A DNA stretch of 64,000 nt from Massilia sp. YIM B02763 (GCF_030412015.1 NZ_JASNRD010000004.1:268449-332448), one strand, 5' to 3'. Shown: positions 8,641 through 17,412, numbered from the stretch's first letter. The notes: generated from the letters alone by a model not told the origin. Numbers and translations are program-made.

Positions 8641-9402
8641 ATGGATCGTGCTCCTTACCATCTCCCGTTTGGCAGGAATCAAATACCCGGCTGGAAATGC
8701 CCCGCGTGCGGTACGGGTCACCTAGCTCTCGACCCAAAGCATTTAATCGCGCGCGAAACGGCACAAAGCCTAGTTGAAAAAAAACATCCCGAATGGGAGC
8801 CGGACTGGATCCGCTACGTTTTCGCTTGTACATTTCACTGCAATAATCCAAATTGCAAAGAACCCATCGCATGCTCAGGAACTGGTTCGGTCGAGTACGT
8901 TGAAGTCGAGGATGAACAATACGGATGGGGGCATGTGCCGGAGGATCGGTTCACGCCAAAATTCTTTATGCCAGCGCTAACCTTAATGGACATTCCAGGT
9001 GATTGCAGAGCGAGCGTTTCGGTCCATCTTGAAGAATCTTTTGCACTATTTTTCAACGATCCTGGCGCAGCGTTAAATGCGGCGCGCGCCGCTGTTGAAG
9101 CACTTCTCACTGACTTGGGAGTAAAACGCTTCGTCGTGTCGAAAGGGAAGCGTAGGCCGATCAATCTGCACCAGCGAATTCTTCACTTGCCTGCAAAATA
9201 TCAGCATCTCGCAGATCTGATGTTGGCGGCAAAGTGGCTTGGAAATGCAGGCAGCCATGACTCCGGTGCACCCACACAAGCAGATGTAAGAGTTATGTAT
9301 GATCTCTTGGAGCACGTTCTTTCCGAAATCTATGAAGAGAAAGGGAAGAAGCTAAAGGCCATAGCCAAGAAGGTCAATAAGAAGAAGGGGCCTGCCAGTT
9401 GA
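8641..9402 (+). CDS. Zinc-ribbon DUF4145 protein
   Basis: 253 residues. The N-terminus has CPAC (about residues 20-23) and CNNPNC (about 68-73), a two-part zinc ribbon. The C-terminal half matches DUF4145: helices around AALNAARAAVEALL, then LAAKWLGNAGSHDS and an Asp in TQADVRVMYDLL, and a Lys-rich tail. DUF4145 proteins often sit beside restriction enzymes and other defence genes, but their biochemical role is unclear. No methylase or restriction gene is next to it here. No good ribosome site precedes ATG 8641, so the start is the least certain part. Confidence 0.8.
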   Translation: MDRAPYHLPFGRNQIPGWKCPACGTGHLALDPKHLIARETAQSLVEKKHPEWEPDWIRYVFACTFHCNNPNCKEPIACSGTGSVEYVEVEDEQYGWGHVPEDRFTPKFFMPALTLMDIPGDCRASVSVHLEESFALFFNDPGAALNAARAAVEALLTDLGVKRFVVSKGKRRPINLHQRILHLPAKYQHLADLMLAAKWLGNAGSHDSGAPTQADVRVMYDLLEHVLSEIYEEKGKKLKAIAKKVNKKKGPAS

Positions 9403-9472
9403 TTGAATACGCTGTTAGCGCCCTGAAGGTTACTTTGTGTATCGTTGATATCCCAGCACTAGGAGATAGGTA

Positions 9473-9918
9473 ATGAGTTTCAATGAAGGCCTAATGCAAA
9501 TGCGGTTGAGCAGGTCAAAAAGAATCGATGCACAGGCGGTCGCCTTTTCCCACGTAATGACAAGCCAACCTGATCGGCCCACGAGAATGAAAGTCTTATA
9601 AAGGTTGAGCGCAAAGGCAACCTTGCGTTTTCGATTCATGCGCACAGACGCGAGGTCATAGCGCGATATAGTCAAGTATTCGTCAAGGACGACACAACTC
9701 CCAAGGGGCGGTATGAATTTATCGTGCTGCCCGAAGAGTATTCTGCGCCGTCTGCTGCACCGACAACGCTATTTCACTTCGAATTCGGAGCGATGGGTGA
9801 GTTTATGCTTGGTGAAAGAGAATTTGCATGCGACCCGGATGACTTAGATAAGGCATTTCTACGGAATTCCGTGATCAACTTTGTGATCGGCGCACTTCAA
9901 GAGTTCCTATCAGCATGA
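9473..9918 (+). pseudogene. Frameshifted small gene (about 145 codons if repaired)
   Basis: AGGAGA lies 8 bases before ATG 9473, opening a frame of 42 codons (MSFNEGLMQMRL...) that stops at TAA 9599. A second frame, open from 9574 with no start codon of its own, runs to the stop at 9918 and reads as good protein (KVERKGNLAFSIHAHRREV..., ending in ALQEFLSA). Joining them near 9575-9595 needs one frameshift. It is either a decayed gene, a sequencing error, or a programmed shift; I see no clear slippery heptamer. The product is unknown. Confidence 0.5.
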
Positions 9919-10424
9919 TTGCATATGTGTCAGGGCTTGATAGCCGAGTTATGACAATATTTTGGAATACTTGCAGCGTGAACTCGGTCACGGGTATTGG
10001 CATATTAGCGTTGTTTTCTCGGACGGGTGCAAGCAGAGGTTTAGCAGCATGTCCATGAAATGGTGTCGCCGGCGCCTCTACTAGTATCGACCAGCGTACT
10101 AACGCGCCCTTACGCTACGTCGACATTGTATTGTCAAGTTGAGGCCACTGATCTTCAGCCGCGCCAAAAGTGTAAACAACTCGTGGCGTTCAGAAAAAAC
10201 ACCTATATTGTTTACAAAAATGACAAGTTTTAGGACTCATGGATCGCTTTCGCTTTGATATCCAGTGCCTCTTGTCTGTTTACACTTGACAATAGGTCGA
10301 TAAATGAAAGAGGAAGGTATGGTTGCTCATGTCGGTGCTGCGCTGCCTGGAAAATTGCAAGCCGCCATTCTAACGCGGCGCCCCGGTACGGCCCAGCAGT
10401 CCGTCAATGCCGAATGGCGAACGA
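9919..10424. other. 500-base island/backbone junction without genes
   Basis: Holds no convincing frame. It contains the inverted repeat described separately (10129-10294), after which the sequence quickly becomes GC-rich. The last 100 bases are downstream of the minus-strand GGDEF gene. Confidence 0.5.
10129..10294. repeat. Inverted repeat at the island edge; possible mobile-element end
   Basis: TATTGTCAAG (10129-10138) faces CTTGACAATA (10285-10294), a perfect 10-bp inverted repeat. Inside it, AAGTGTAAACA (10168-10178) faces TGTTTACACTT (10277-10287), a perfect 11-bp pair, and a further TTGTTTACA lies near 10208. Reading inward from the right end gives TATTGTCAAGTGTAAACA. Nested repeats like these occur at transposon ends that bind several transposase copies, but no transposase is present. 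Confidence 0.5.
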
Positions 10425-11384
10425 CTACACGGCGATGCGGTCGCGCCCAGCTTCCTTGGCCCGGTACAGGGCGGCATCGGCGGCCTCGACGAGGGCGCGT
10501 TCGTCCTGGCCGGCGGCCAGCGTGGCCACGCCGAACGAGCCCGTGATGTGCGGCAGCGGCTGGCGCATGTCGCCGAACACGACGGCGTCGCGCATGCGCG
10601 CGCACAGGCGTTCGGCCACCATGATGGCCAGCTCGCGCGGCGTGTCGGGCAGGATCGCCGCCAGTTCCTCGCCGCCGTAGCGCACGGCGAAATCGGTGGG
10701 CCGCAGCGCCGCGCGGATCGCCCCGGCCGCCGCGACCAGCGCGCCGTCGCCGGCGATGTGGCCGTGGGTGTCGTTGAAGCGCTTGAAGTGGTCCAGGTCG
10801 ATCATCACCAGCGACAGCGGGGCGCCGTCCTGGCTGGCGCGGGCCACCAGCTTGGGCAGCATGTCGTTCAGCCAGGCGCGGTTGTACAGGCCCGTCAAGG
10901 CGTCGTTGAACGACATCTGGCGGTAGAACTCGCCCAGCTTCTGGCGCCGCCGCAACAGGGCATTGGCGGCACGGATGCGGAAGGACAAGAGGCGCAGCAG
11001 GTTGCGCGCGACGCCGTGGTGGCGCTCGATCAATTGCCACACGAGCTCGGGCTCGATGACGAGCAGTTCGCTGTCCTCCAGCGCGACCATCGCGGCCAGG
11101 TTGGCGGCATCGTCCAGCACCGATTGCTCGCCCACGCTCTCGCCGGGCAGTACGTGTTCGACGCCGCCTTCGCCCATCGTCGCCGGCGCTTCCACGCCGA
11201 GCTCGCCGGACAGCACGATGTACAGGCGGGCGCGCAAGCCATCCTCGACGGCCTCGCCCCTGGCGACGCGCACGACGGCGCAGCCCGCCAGTTCGGCGGC
11301 GACGGCCGGGGTGTCGATGCCGCGGAACAGCTCGAGATCAGCGACATGGTAGCGGGACGCACCGAAGGTGCCGTTGGCGTGCAT
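10425..11384 (-). CDS. Diguanylate cyclase with N-terminal cyclic-nucleotide-binding domain
   Basis: 319 residues. Residues about 10-125 form a cNMP-binding-type beta barrel (LYIVLSGELGVE, PGESVGEQSVL). Residues about 155-318 are a GGDEF domain: DALTGLYNRAW, DLDHFKRFNDTHGH and the active site RYGGEEL. RPTD five residues before GGEEL is an intact inhibitory I-site. It should make cyclic di-GMP, controlled by a bound ligand and by product feedback. There is no membrane segment, so it is cytosolic. It is divergent from the gene at 11508. Confidence 0.92.
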   Translation of the reverse strand: MHANGTFGASRYHVADLELFRGIDTPAVAAELAGCAVVRVARGEAVEDGLRARLYIVLSGELGVEAPATMGEGGVEHVLPGESVGEQSVLDDAANLAAMVALEDSELLVIEPELVWQLIERHHGVARNLLRLLSFRIRAANALLRRRQKLGEFYRQMSFNDALTGLYNRAWLNDMLPKLVARASQDGAPLSLVMIDLDHFKRFNDTHGHIAGDGALVAAAGAIRAALRPTDFAVRYGGEELAAILPDTPRELAIMVAERLCARMRDAVVFGDMRQPLPHITGSFGVATLAAGQDERALVEAADAALYRAKEAGRDRIAV

Positions 11385-11507
11385 AGACTGGGCTGACTCT
11401 CTAGTTGACTTTCGGAAACTAAGCTATATTGACGACTCCGCATCATACCTCATGGACATACGGCACGGCATCTGGCGCAGGGCGGAGAACGGTGGTTGAA
11501 TGGCGGG

Positions 11508-12329
11508 ATGAACGCTTCCAACGACACTTCCGACGCCGCCGACGACGCGCTGGTCGATGCCCTCGGCCGGCGCCACGTGCCCGCGCCCGAGGCGCGCATC
11601 GTCTGCCTGGTCCCGTCGATCACCGAACTGCTGTGCACGCTGGGCTTGGCGCCGCGCCTCGTCGGCCGCACGGGCTTCTGCATCCATCCGCGCGAGACGG
11701 TAGCCGCCATTCCCAAGGTGGGCGGCACCAAGGACGTGAACATCGAGAAGATCCGGCGCCTGGCGCCGACCCACGTCGTCGTCAACATCGACGAGAACGA
11801 GAAGCCGACCGTGGACGCCCTGGCGGCCTTCGTCCCGCACGTCGTCGTCACCCACCCGAACGCCCCGCGCGACAACCTGGCGCTGGCCCGGCTGATGGGT
11901 GCGCTGTTCGGCGCCCGCGAGGCCGCCGCGCGCTGGTGCGCCGCGTTCGAGGACGAGTACGCGCGCCTGCGCGCCATGCCGCGCGCACCCGCGCGCACGG
12001 TGTTGTACTGCATCTGGCAGGATCCGTGGATGGCGGTGTCGCAGGGCACCTACATCGCCGCGATGCTGGCCGAGATCGGCTGGAGCGTGCCGGTGCTGGG
12101 GGGCGAGCGCTATCCGCGCTTCGCCTGGTCGCAGGAACTGGCCGACGGCCTCGATGCGGTGCTGCTGTCGACGGAGCCTTACCGCTTCACGCAAGCGCAT
12201 GCGGACGCACTGGAAAAGCAGCTTGGTCTTCCCGTGCTGCTCGTCGATGGCGAGATGATGTCGTGGTACGGCAGCCGTGCGCTCGATGGCTTGCGCTATC
12301 TGCGCGGACTGCGCGCCATGCTGGAGTAA
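11508..12329 (+). CDS. Helical-backbone metal-receptor / cobalamin-binding-type protein
   Basis: About 273 residues, similar to periplasmic BtuF-type binding proteins: RIVCLVPSITELLCTLG at the start of lobe one, VGRTGFCIHP, GGTKDVNIEKI, THVVVNIDENEK, and a second lobe with YIAAMLAEIGW. No signal peptide precedes the domain, so unlike true BtuF it is predicted cytosolic, and no BtuCD genes are near. ATG 11508 is used; the frame extends 4 codons upstream to a TTG. The ligand is unknown: corrinoid or iron-siderophore are the family options. Confidence 0.75.
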   Translation: MNASNDTSDAADDALVDALGRRHVPAPEARIVCLVPSITELLCTLGLAPRLVGRTGFCIHPRETVAAIPKVGGTKDVNIEKIRRLAPTHVVVNIDENEKPTVDALAAFVPHVVVTHPNAPRDNLALARLMGALFGAREAAARWCAAFEDEYARLRAMPRAPARTVLYCIWQDPWMAVSQGTYIAAMLAEIGWSVPVLGGERYPRFAWSQELADGLDAVLLSTEPYRFTQAHADALEKQLGLPVLLVDGEMMSWYGSRALDGLRYLRGLRAMLE

Positions 12330-12335
12330 GCCATG

Positions 12336-12362
12336 CCGCCCCTGCCCGGGCAGGGGTGGCGG
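12336..12362. terminator. Strong hairpin between convergent genes
   Basis: CCGCCCCTGCCC directly followed by a near-complementary arm with GGGCAGGGG. It lies 6 bases after one stop and 10 bases before the other, so it can serve both genes. It has no T-run. Confidence 0.5.
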
Positions 12363-12371
12363 AGGGGGCGA

Positions 12372-12758
12372 TTACAGGCCGCTGGTGAGGTTCTTGTCGG
12401 ACTCGGGCTCCGGCAGCAGGTCCGCCGGGATCGGCTCGCGCATCTTCTTGTCGTTCAGGCGGCCGAGGGCGCTGTCCAGCGCACGCTTGAGCTTGTCGGC
12501 GGCCTGGGAGATCGACATGTCCAGGTTCTGCGCATGGGCGTGCACGACCACCGGCGCATAGCCGGAGACGCGCGCTTCCATCATGCAGTAGTTGCTGCCG
12601 TCTTCGTGTTTCTGGCTGTTCTCGTTGCTCAGGTGGACGTCGACGCGGCGCACGTGCTCGCCGAAGCGGCCTATCGAAGCTTCGACGTTGCTGCGGACGC
12701 GTTCGTCCAGGCCCTGGTGGCGGTCGATGGTGTTGTCGGTGTTGATATTGATTTCCAT
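12372..12758 (-). CDS. hpf: Ribosome hibernation/RaiA-HPF family protein
   Basis: 128 residues, the short HPF/RaiA type. It has the beta-alpha-beta-beta-beta-alpha fold pattern: MEININTDN, a helix ending in GRFGEHVRRVDVHLS, ARVSGYAPVVVHAH and the helix AADKLKRALDSALGRL. These proteins bind the 30S decoding region and shut down ribosomes in stationary phase. GGAGG lies 5 bases before the ATG at 12758, which decides the start over a TTG four codons upstream. A tail of about 20 acidic/proline residues follows the domain. Single-gene unit. Confidence 0.85.
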   Translation of the reverse strand: MEININTDNTIDRHQGLDERVRSNVEASIGRFGEHVRRVDVHLSNENSQKHEDGSNYCMMEARVSGYAPVVVHAHAQNLDMSISQAADKLKRALDSALGRLNDKKMREPIPADLLPEPESDKNLTSGL

Positions 12759-12863
12759 GAATTCCTCCAAGTAGTGAATCGTTGGAACGATCTTACACGT
12801 CCTGCATGAGAATTCATGTGGGCCAGCGCACGCAGTTTTTCAAGTCCTCAACACATACCCGCT

Positions 12864-13544
12864 TTAATTATTTACCACGCTGGCCGCGATATTGATCGAC
12901 AAGCCAAGGATGACGAGGTTGAAGAAAAAGGCCAGCACCGAGTGGCCCAGCACCAGCTTGCGCATCGGGCGCGAACGGATGCTCACGTCGGACGTCTGCA
13001 CGGCCACCGAGATGGTGAAGGAAAAATACAGGAAGTCCCAGTAGTTCGGCTCGAGGGCATCGTCGGGAAAGCGCAGCGGCGGGCCGCCCGCATCCTCGCT
13101 GCAGTAGTACAGGTGGCCGTAGTGCAGCGCGAACAGCACGCCCACCAGCAGCCAGGAGCCGATCACGGTCAGCACCGTGAACGCGTAGTGCAGCGCCGCC
13201 TCGTCGGGACTTATCTTGCCCATGCGCGCCAGTTCGGTGACGATGGCGTACAGGCTCAATATGGCGCCCAGCACCATCGCCGTCAGCACCGCGCGCGCGC
13301 TTTCGTCCTGGCGCTCGGCGACGGCGCGCACCTGGCGGTGGTCGGCGCGCGCCATCATCCACGCCATGCTGGCGAGATAGGTCCAGACCCCGCTGTTCCA
13401 GCCGACCAGCGCGCGCCACACCCACGGGTGGCTGCCCGGCAGCAGCAGCGCGACCGCGAGCCCGAACACGACGCCCAGCACCAGGTGCGGACGGGCGCGC
13501 ACGAAGCGCGCGGGGCGCGAGCCGTGATGGCGATGCCGTCCCAT
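12864..13544 (-). CDS. DUF1345 family integral membrane protein
   Basis: 226 residues with about five hydrophobic segments: HLVLGVVFGLAVALLL, YLASMAWMM, AVLTAMVLGAILSLYAIV, LLVGVLFALHYGHLYY and LAFFFNLVILGLSIN. The motifs YWDFLYFSFTISVAVQTSDV and the following RPMRKLVLGHSV are those of DUF1345, whose C-terminal part resembles the pore region of ion channels. The start ATG at 13544 lies 2 bases after the stop of the MFS gene, so the two are transcribed together. Function unknown. Confidence 0.85.
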   Translation of the reverse strand: MGRHRHHGSRPARFVRARPHLVLGVVFGLAVALLLPGSHPWVWRALVGWNSGVWTYLASMAWMMARADHRQVRAVAERQDESARAVLTAMVLGAILSLYAIVTELARMGKISPDEAALHYAFTVLTVIGSWLLVGVLFALHYGHLYYCSEDAGGPPLRFPDDALEPNYWDFLYFSFTISVAVQTSDVSIRSRPMRKLVLGHSVLAFFFNLVILGLSINIAASVVNN

Positions 13545-13546
13545 GG

Positions 13547-14809
13547 CTATTGCGCCTTGGCCCGCGCCGCTTCCTCGGCTTCGTGGTGCGGGAAGCGGTC
13601 CATGCGCGACAGCACGGGGAACAGCTTCATCCAGGTCGCGGTGACGACCAGCGTGGCCACGCCGCCGAAGATGATCGCGGGGACGAGGCGGAACCAGCTC
13701 GCCGTCACGCCCGATTCGAATTCGCCCAGCTCGTTGGACGCGCCGATGAACACCGCGCTCACGGCGCTCACGCGGCCGCGGATCTCGTCCGGCGTCTCGT
13801 ACTGGACCAGCAAATGGCGGATATACACGCTGATCATGTCGCCGGCGCCGAGCAGGAACAGCGCCGCCAGCGCGATGGGGAAGCTGTGCACCAGGCCCAT
13901 CGTGACGGTGGCCAGGCCGTACAGGGCGACACCGCCGAACATCCAGGCGCCGACCCGGCGCGTGATCGGATAGAAGGCCAGCGCGATCGAGCACAGCGCG
14001 GCGCCGGCGCCCGGCGCCGTGCGCAACAGGCCCAGCAGTTCGGGACCCGCATGCAGCACGTCGTGCGCGTAGGCGGGCAGCAGGGCGGTGACGCCGCCGA
14101 ACAGCACGGCGAACAGGTCGAGCGAGATCGCGCCCAGCACGATCGGGCGCGACCACACGAAGCGCAGGCCTTCCAGCAGCGTGTTCCAGCTGACCGGCGC
14201 CTTGGCGCGGGCCTGCTGGGCGCTGTGGGTACCGGACATGAGCAGCACCGACAGCGCCAGCAGCACGCTCGACACCGTGTACACGACGTTCGGCCCGAGC
14301 ACGTACAGCAGGCCGCCGACCACGGGGCCGGCGATCGTCGCCACCTGCATGCTCGAGGAGCTCAGGGCCACCGCCTGCGAGAATTCGTGGTTGGGCACCA
14401 GGTTGCGCAGCACGGCCTGGGAGGCGGGCATCATGAAGGCGCGCGCGCTGCCGTACAGCACCAGCACGGCGAACACGGGCCAGACGACCTTGCTGCCGGA
14501 CAGCGTGAACGCCACCAGCAGCAGGCTGCACAGCAGCTGCGTGGCCAGGCACAGCATGACGATGTTGCGGCGGTTGTGGGTGTCGGCCACGTGGCCGGCC
14601 CACAGGATCAGCACGAGGAAGGGCGCGAACTGGGCCAGGCCGATGAGGCCCAGGTCGAACAGGCTGCCGGTGATCTGGTACACCTGCCAGCCGACGGCGA
14701 CGCTCTGCATCTGGACGGCGAGCGTGCCGAGGAAGCGGGACGACAGGTAGAAGGAGACGTTACGGTTGCGCAGGACGGCAAGGCCGCCTGAAGGCGAGGG
14801 CGATGGCAT
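13547..14809 (-). CDS. MFS transporter, EntS-like (MFS_3)
   Basis: 420 residues and about 12 membrane segments. The N-terminus NRNVSFYLSSRFLGTLAVQMQ and the loop WAGHVADTHNRRNI match the EntS/MFS_3 family of efflux proteins for siderophores, drugs or unknown metabolites. ATG 14809 starts just before the first membrane helix; the frame is open 240 bases further upstream but that part reads as random. The DUF1345 gene follows with a 2-base gap. The substrate cannot be told. Confidence 0.85.
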   Translation of the reverse strand: MPSPSPSGGLAVLRNRNVSFYLSSRFLGTLAVQMQSVAVGWQVYQITGSLFDLGLIGLAQFAPFLVLILWAGHVADTHNRRNIVMLCLATQLLCSLLLVAFTLSGSKVVWPVFAVLVLYGSARAFMMPASQAVLRNLVPNHEFSQAVALSSSSMQVATIAGPVVGGLLYVLGPNVVYTVSSVLLALSVLLMSGTHSAQQARAKAPVSWNTLLEGLRFVWSRPIVLGAISLDLFAVLFGGVTALLPAYAHDVLHAGPELLGLLRTAPGAGAALCSIALAFYPITRRVGAWMFGGVALYGLATVTMGLVHSFPIALAALFLLGAGDMISVYIRHLLVQYETPDEIRGRVSAVSAVFIGASNELGEFESGVTASWFRLVPAIIFGGVATLVVTATWMKLFPVLSRMDRFPHHEAEEAARAKAQ

Positions 14810-14927
14810 GGACGGGCAGGATTCGGACGAAATACAGGGCGCAATACAGCGCAAAAGGGTGCTGGTAGAAAAGCAACCTTCATTGTGCCCTATATGCCGA
14901 ATATATGCTGTCTTGACACTCTCCCGC

Positions 14928-15953
14928 CTACGACGCCAGGTCGGCCTCGGTAGTGAAGGCGTCGGCGTAGAACTCTTCCGCGGGCAGGCCGCAATGCGCC
15001 ACGTACTCGGTGCGCGCGGCATCGACCATGACGGGCGCGCCGCAGGCATACACCTGGTGCTGCGACAGGTCGGGGATGTCCTGCATCACGGCCGCGTGGA
15101 CCCAGCCGGTGCGGCCGCTCCAGCCGTCTTCCGGCAGCGCGTCCGAGACCACGGGCACGTAGGTCAGCCAGGGCAGCTCGCGCGCCCATTGCTCGCACAG
15201 TTCGTGCATGTACAGGTCCTGCGGGCGCCGGCCGCCCCAGTACAGGGCGACCTTGCGCTCCGACTTCAGGTGGATCATGTGCTCGACCAGCGCCTTGACG
15301 GGCGCGAAGCCCGTGCCCGAGGCCAGCAGCACGATGGGCTTGTCCGAATCCTCGCGCAGGAAGAAGGTGCCCAGCGGGCCTTCGAAACGCAGGATGTCGC
15401 GTTCCTTCATGGCGCCGAACACGTGGTCGGTGAACAGGCCGCCGGGCAGGTGGCGGATGTGCAGTTCCAGCGGGCCGCTGAAGGAGGGCGCCACGGCGAT
15501 GCTGTAGGCGCGGCGCTTGCCGTCCTTGAGCATGAATTCGACGTACTGGCCGGCGCGGTAGGCCAGCGCCTCGTTGGCCGGCAGTTGCAGCGTGAGGATG
15601 GCGACGTCCGGCGCGGCGCGGCGGATCGACTGCACGCGCGTGGGCATCTTGCGCAGCGGGTACTCGCTGCTGCCGCCCACTTCGCGCGCCTCGATGGTCA
15701 AGGGGCCTTCCGGCACGGCGCAGCAGAACAGCGCATAGCCTTGCAGCTTTTCCTGGTCCGTCAGGGCGCGCGCCTGGTGCGGCTTGTGGTGCACCGTGCC
15801 CTCGACGACCTTGCCCTTGCAGGAACCGCAGGCGCCGTTCTTGCAGCCGTAGGGCAGGCCGATGCCGGCGCGGATGGCCGCGCCGAGCACGGTGTCGTCC
15901 GCCTCGCAGTCGAAGTGGTGGCCGCTGGGCTGGACAGTGATCTGGAACGTCAT
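14928..15953 (-). CDS. 2Fe-2S/FAD oxidoreductase (CDP-6-deoxy-delta-3,4-glucoseen reductase type)
   Basis: 341 residues. Residues 1-90 are a plant-type ferredoxin domain with CKNGACGSCKG and a fourth Cys in LFCCAVPE. Then comes a ferredoxin-NADP-reductase module: FAD site RAYSIAVAPS, NAD site LLASGTGFAPVKALVE and the C-terminal VYACGAPVMVDAAR. Such proteins pass electrons from NAD(P)H through FAD and the cluster to a partner oxygenase or dehydratase. The AscD-type name is commonly used for it in Burkholderiales, but no dideoxysugar genes are near, so the partner is unknown. Its start lies 11 bases from the divergent SDR gene. Confidence 0.88.
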   Translation of the reverse strand: MTFQITVQPSGHHFDCEADDTVLGAAIRAGIGLPYGCKNGACGSCKGKVVEGTVHHKPHQARALTDQEKLQGYALFCCAVPEGPLTIEAREVGGSSEYPLRKMPTRVQSIRRAAPDVAILTLQLPANEALAYRAGQYVEFMLKDGKRRAYSIAVAPSFSGPLELHIRHLPGGLFTDHVFGAMKERDILRFEGPLGTFFLREDSDKPIVLLASGTGFAPVKALVEHMIHLKSERKVALYWGGRRPQDLYMHELCEQWARELPWLTYVPVVSDALPEDGWSGRTGWVHAAVMQDIPDLSQHQVYACGAPVMVDAARTEYVAHCGLPAEEFYADAFTTEADLAS

Positions 15954-15964
15954 ACAATCCTCGA

Positions 15965-16894
15965 ATGAATACTCAATATGATCTGAAATCGGATAAGCCG
16001 CGTTTCGGCAGGCCGCACCTCGGCAAGCCGCGCCTGCTGGTGGTCGGCTGCGGCGACGTCGGCATGCGCCTGCTGCCGCTGCTCACGGCGCGCTACCGCG
16101 TGTTCGCGCTCACCAGCCAACCCGGACGCTGCGCCGAGCTGCGCGCCGCCGGGGCGATTCCCGTCGTCGCCGACCTCGACCGGCCGCGCACGCTGGCCCG
16201 CCTGGCCGGCCTCGCGCGCCGCGTGGTACACCTGGCGCCGCCGCAGCCGCAGGGCGCGCTCGACGTGCGCACGCGCAATTTGACCGCCATTCTACCCGAG
16301 GGGGCCCAGGTGGTTTATGTCAGCACCAGCGGGGTCTACGGCGACCGCGGCGGGCGCCTGACGCCGGAAACGACGCCGGTAGCGCCGCGCAATGCGCGCG
16401 CCGCGCGCCGCGTCGATGCCGAACGGGTGCTGCGCGCCTGGACGCTGGCCGCGCGCGGCCGGGTGACGATCCTGCGCGCGCCCGGCATCTACGCGGCCGA
16501 CCGCCTGCCGCTCGAGCGCCTGCAGCGCGGCACGCCGGCGCTGGCCGCGGACGACGACGTGTACACCAACCACATCCACGCGGACGACCTGGCGCGGCTG
16601 GCGCTGGCGGCGCTGCGGCACGGCAAGCCAAGCCGCGCCTACAACGCCAGCGACGACACGCACATGAAGATGGGCGCGTACTTCGACCTGGTGGCCGACG
16701 CCTTCGGGCTGGCGCGGCCCCCGCGCCTGGGGCGTGCCGAGCTGGAGCGGGTGGTGACGCCGGTGCAGCTGTCCTTCATGTCGGAATCGCGCCGGCTCGA
16801 CAATAGCCGCCTGCGCGAGCTGCGCGTACGGCTGCTGCATCCGCGTGTGGAAGCGGTGGTACAGGCGGCCGCACGATTGCATGTAAAGGCTTGA
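15965..16894 (+). CDS. NAD-dependent epimerase/dehydratase-type (extended SDR) protein
   Basis: 309 residues. The Rossmann start LLVVGCGDVGMRLL (about residues 24-37) has the GxGxxG-type loop. Further motifs are VYVSTSGVYGD (the Ser/Tyr region), LRAPGIYA and YTNHIHADDLARL. It resembles YeeZ-like NAD-binding proteins of unknown substrate. There is no alternative start after ATG 15965 before the Rossmann fold, so the very short divergent gap to the flavoprotein gene seems real. Confidence 0.82.
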   Translation: MNTQYDLKSDKPRFGRPHLGKPRLLVVGCGDVGMRLLPLLTARYRVFALTSQPGRCAELRAAGAIPVVADLDRPRTLARLAGLARRVVHLAPPQPQGALDVRTRNLTAILPEGAQVVYVSTSGVYGDRGGRLTPETTPVAPRNARAARRVDAERVLRAWTLAARGRVTILRAPGIYAADRLPLERLQRGTPALAADDDVYTNHIHADDLARLALAALRHGKPSRAYNASDDTHMKMGAYFDLVADAFGLARPPRLGRAELERVVTPVQLSFMSESRRLDNSRLRELRVRLLHPRVEAVVQAAARLHVKA

Positions 16895-17079
16895 CAAAGC
16901 GGAAAAGGGGCGGGGGAAATAAGGCCGGCTTAAGCAAATAATAATTGATCCATGTATCATTCGGGAACGCCGTAGAGCGACCATACAAATACAAGGTTAT
17001 TTCCCAAACTAGCGTATTTTTCATACCCGGACTGGGTGATGAAAAATAGTTCATGGATTGTTATTTTTGAAAGAAGATC

Positions 17080-17349
17080 ATGCCTATCCGCCGTATTCCG
17101 ACCGGCGCCGAGTATGACCCGAACCGGGTGCTCGACGCCATCATCAAGAAACTGTCGCTCAAGAACGATGCCGCCCTGTCGCGCGTGCTCGAAGTCGCTC
17201 CGCCGGTGATCAGCAAGATCCGCCACAACACGCTGCCGATCGGGGCCACCATCCTGCTGCGCATGCACGAAGTGTCCGACTACAGCATCCGCGAACTGCG
17301 CGCGCTGATGGTGCGCGACGGCGCCGGGAAAGAAGCGCTGCCCGCCTGA
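17080..17349 (+). CDS. Small predicted helix-turn-helix protein
   Basis: 89 residues. The middle part (KNDAALSRVLEVAPPVISKIRHNTLP) has the spacing of a Cro/CI-type helix-turn-helix, with SKIRHN as recognition helix. The N- and C-termini are short. A 185-base AT-rich upstream region is unusual in this GC-rich stretch and may be where it, or another regulator, binds. Family placement is by pattern only. Confidence 0.65.
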   Translation: MPIRRIPTGAEYDPNRVLDAIIKKLSLKNDAALSRVLEVAPPVISKIRHNTLPIGATILLRMHEVSDYSIRELRALMVRDGAGKEALPA

Positions 17350-17351
17350 TA

Positions 17352-17382
17352 CGAAAACGCCCGTGCCGCGAACGGCACGGGC
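17352..17382 (-). terminator. Terminator of the FCGGPVPN-repeat gene
   Basis: A perfect 10-bp stem GCCCGTGCCG / CGGCACGGGC (17359-17368 and 17373-17382) with a 4-base loop. On the minus strand it is followed by GTTTTCG, so it ends the minus-strand gene. It may also stop the small plus-strand gene. Confidence 0.7.
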
Positions 17383-17412
17383 TCGGACGCAAGCGCGCCG
17401 GCGTCCTGCCGG

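Noticed and set aside
8641..9402. Restriction-modification system around the DUF4145 gene
   Set aside because: No methyltransferase or restriction subunit is present on either side.
13545..14603. N-terminal extension of the DUF1345 gene across the MFS gene
   Set aside because: The upstream part of the frame lies out of phase within the MFS gene and reads as Arg/Gly/Ala-rich noise; the real start is ATG 13544.
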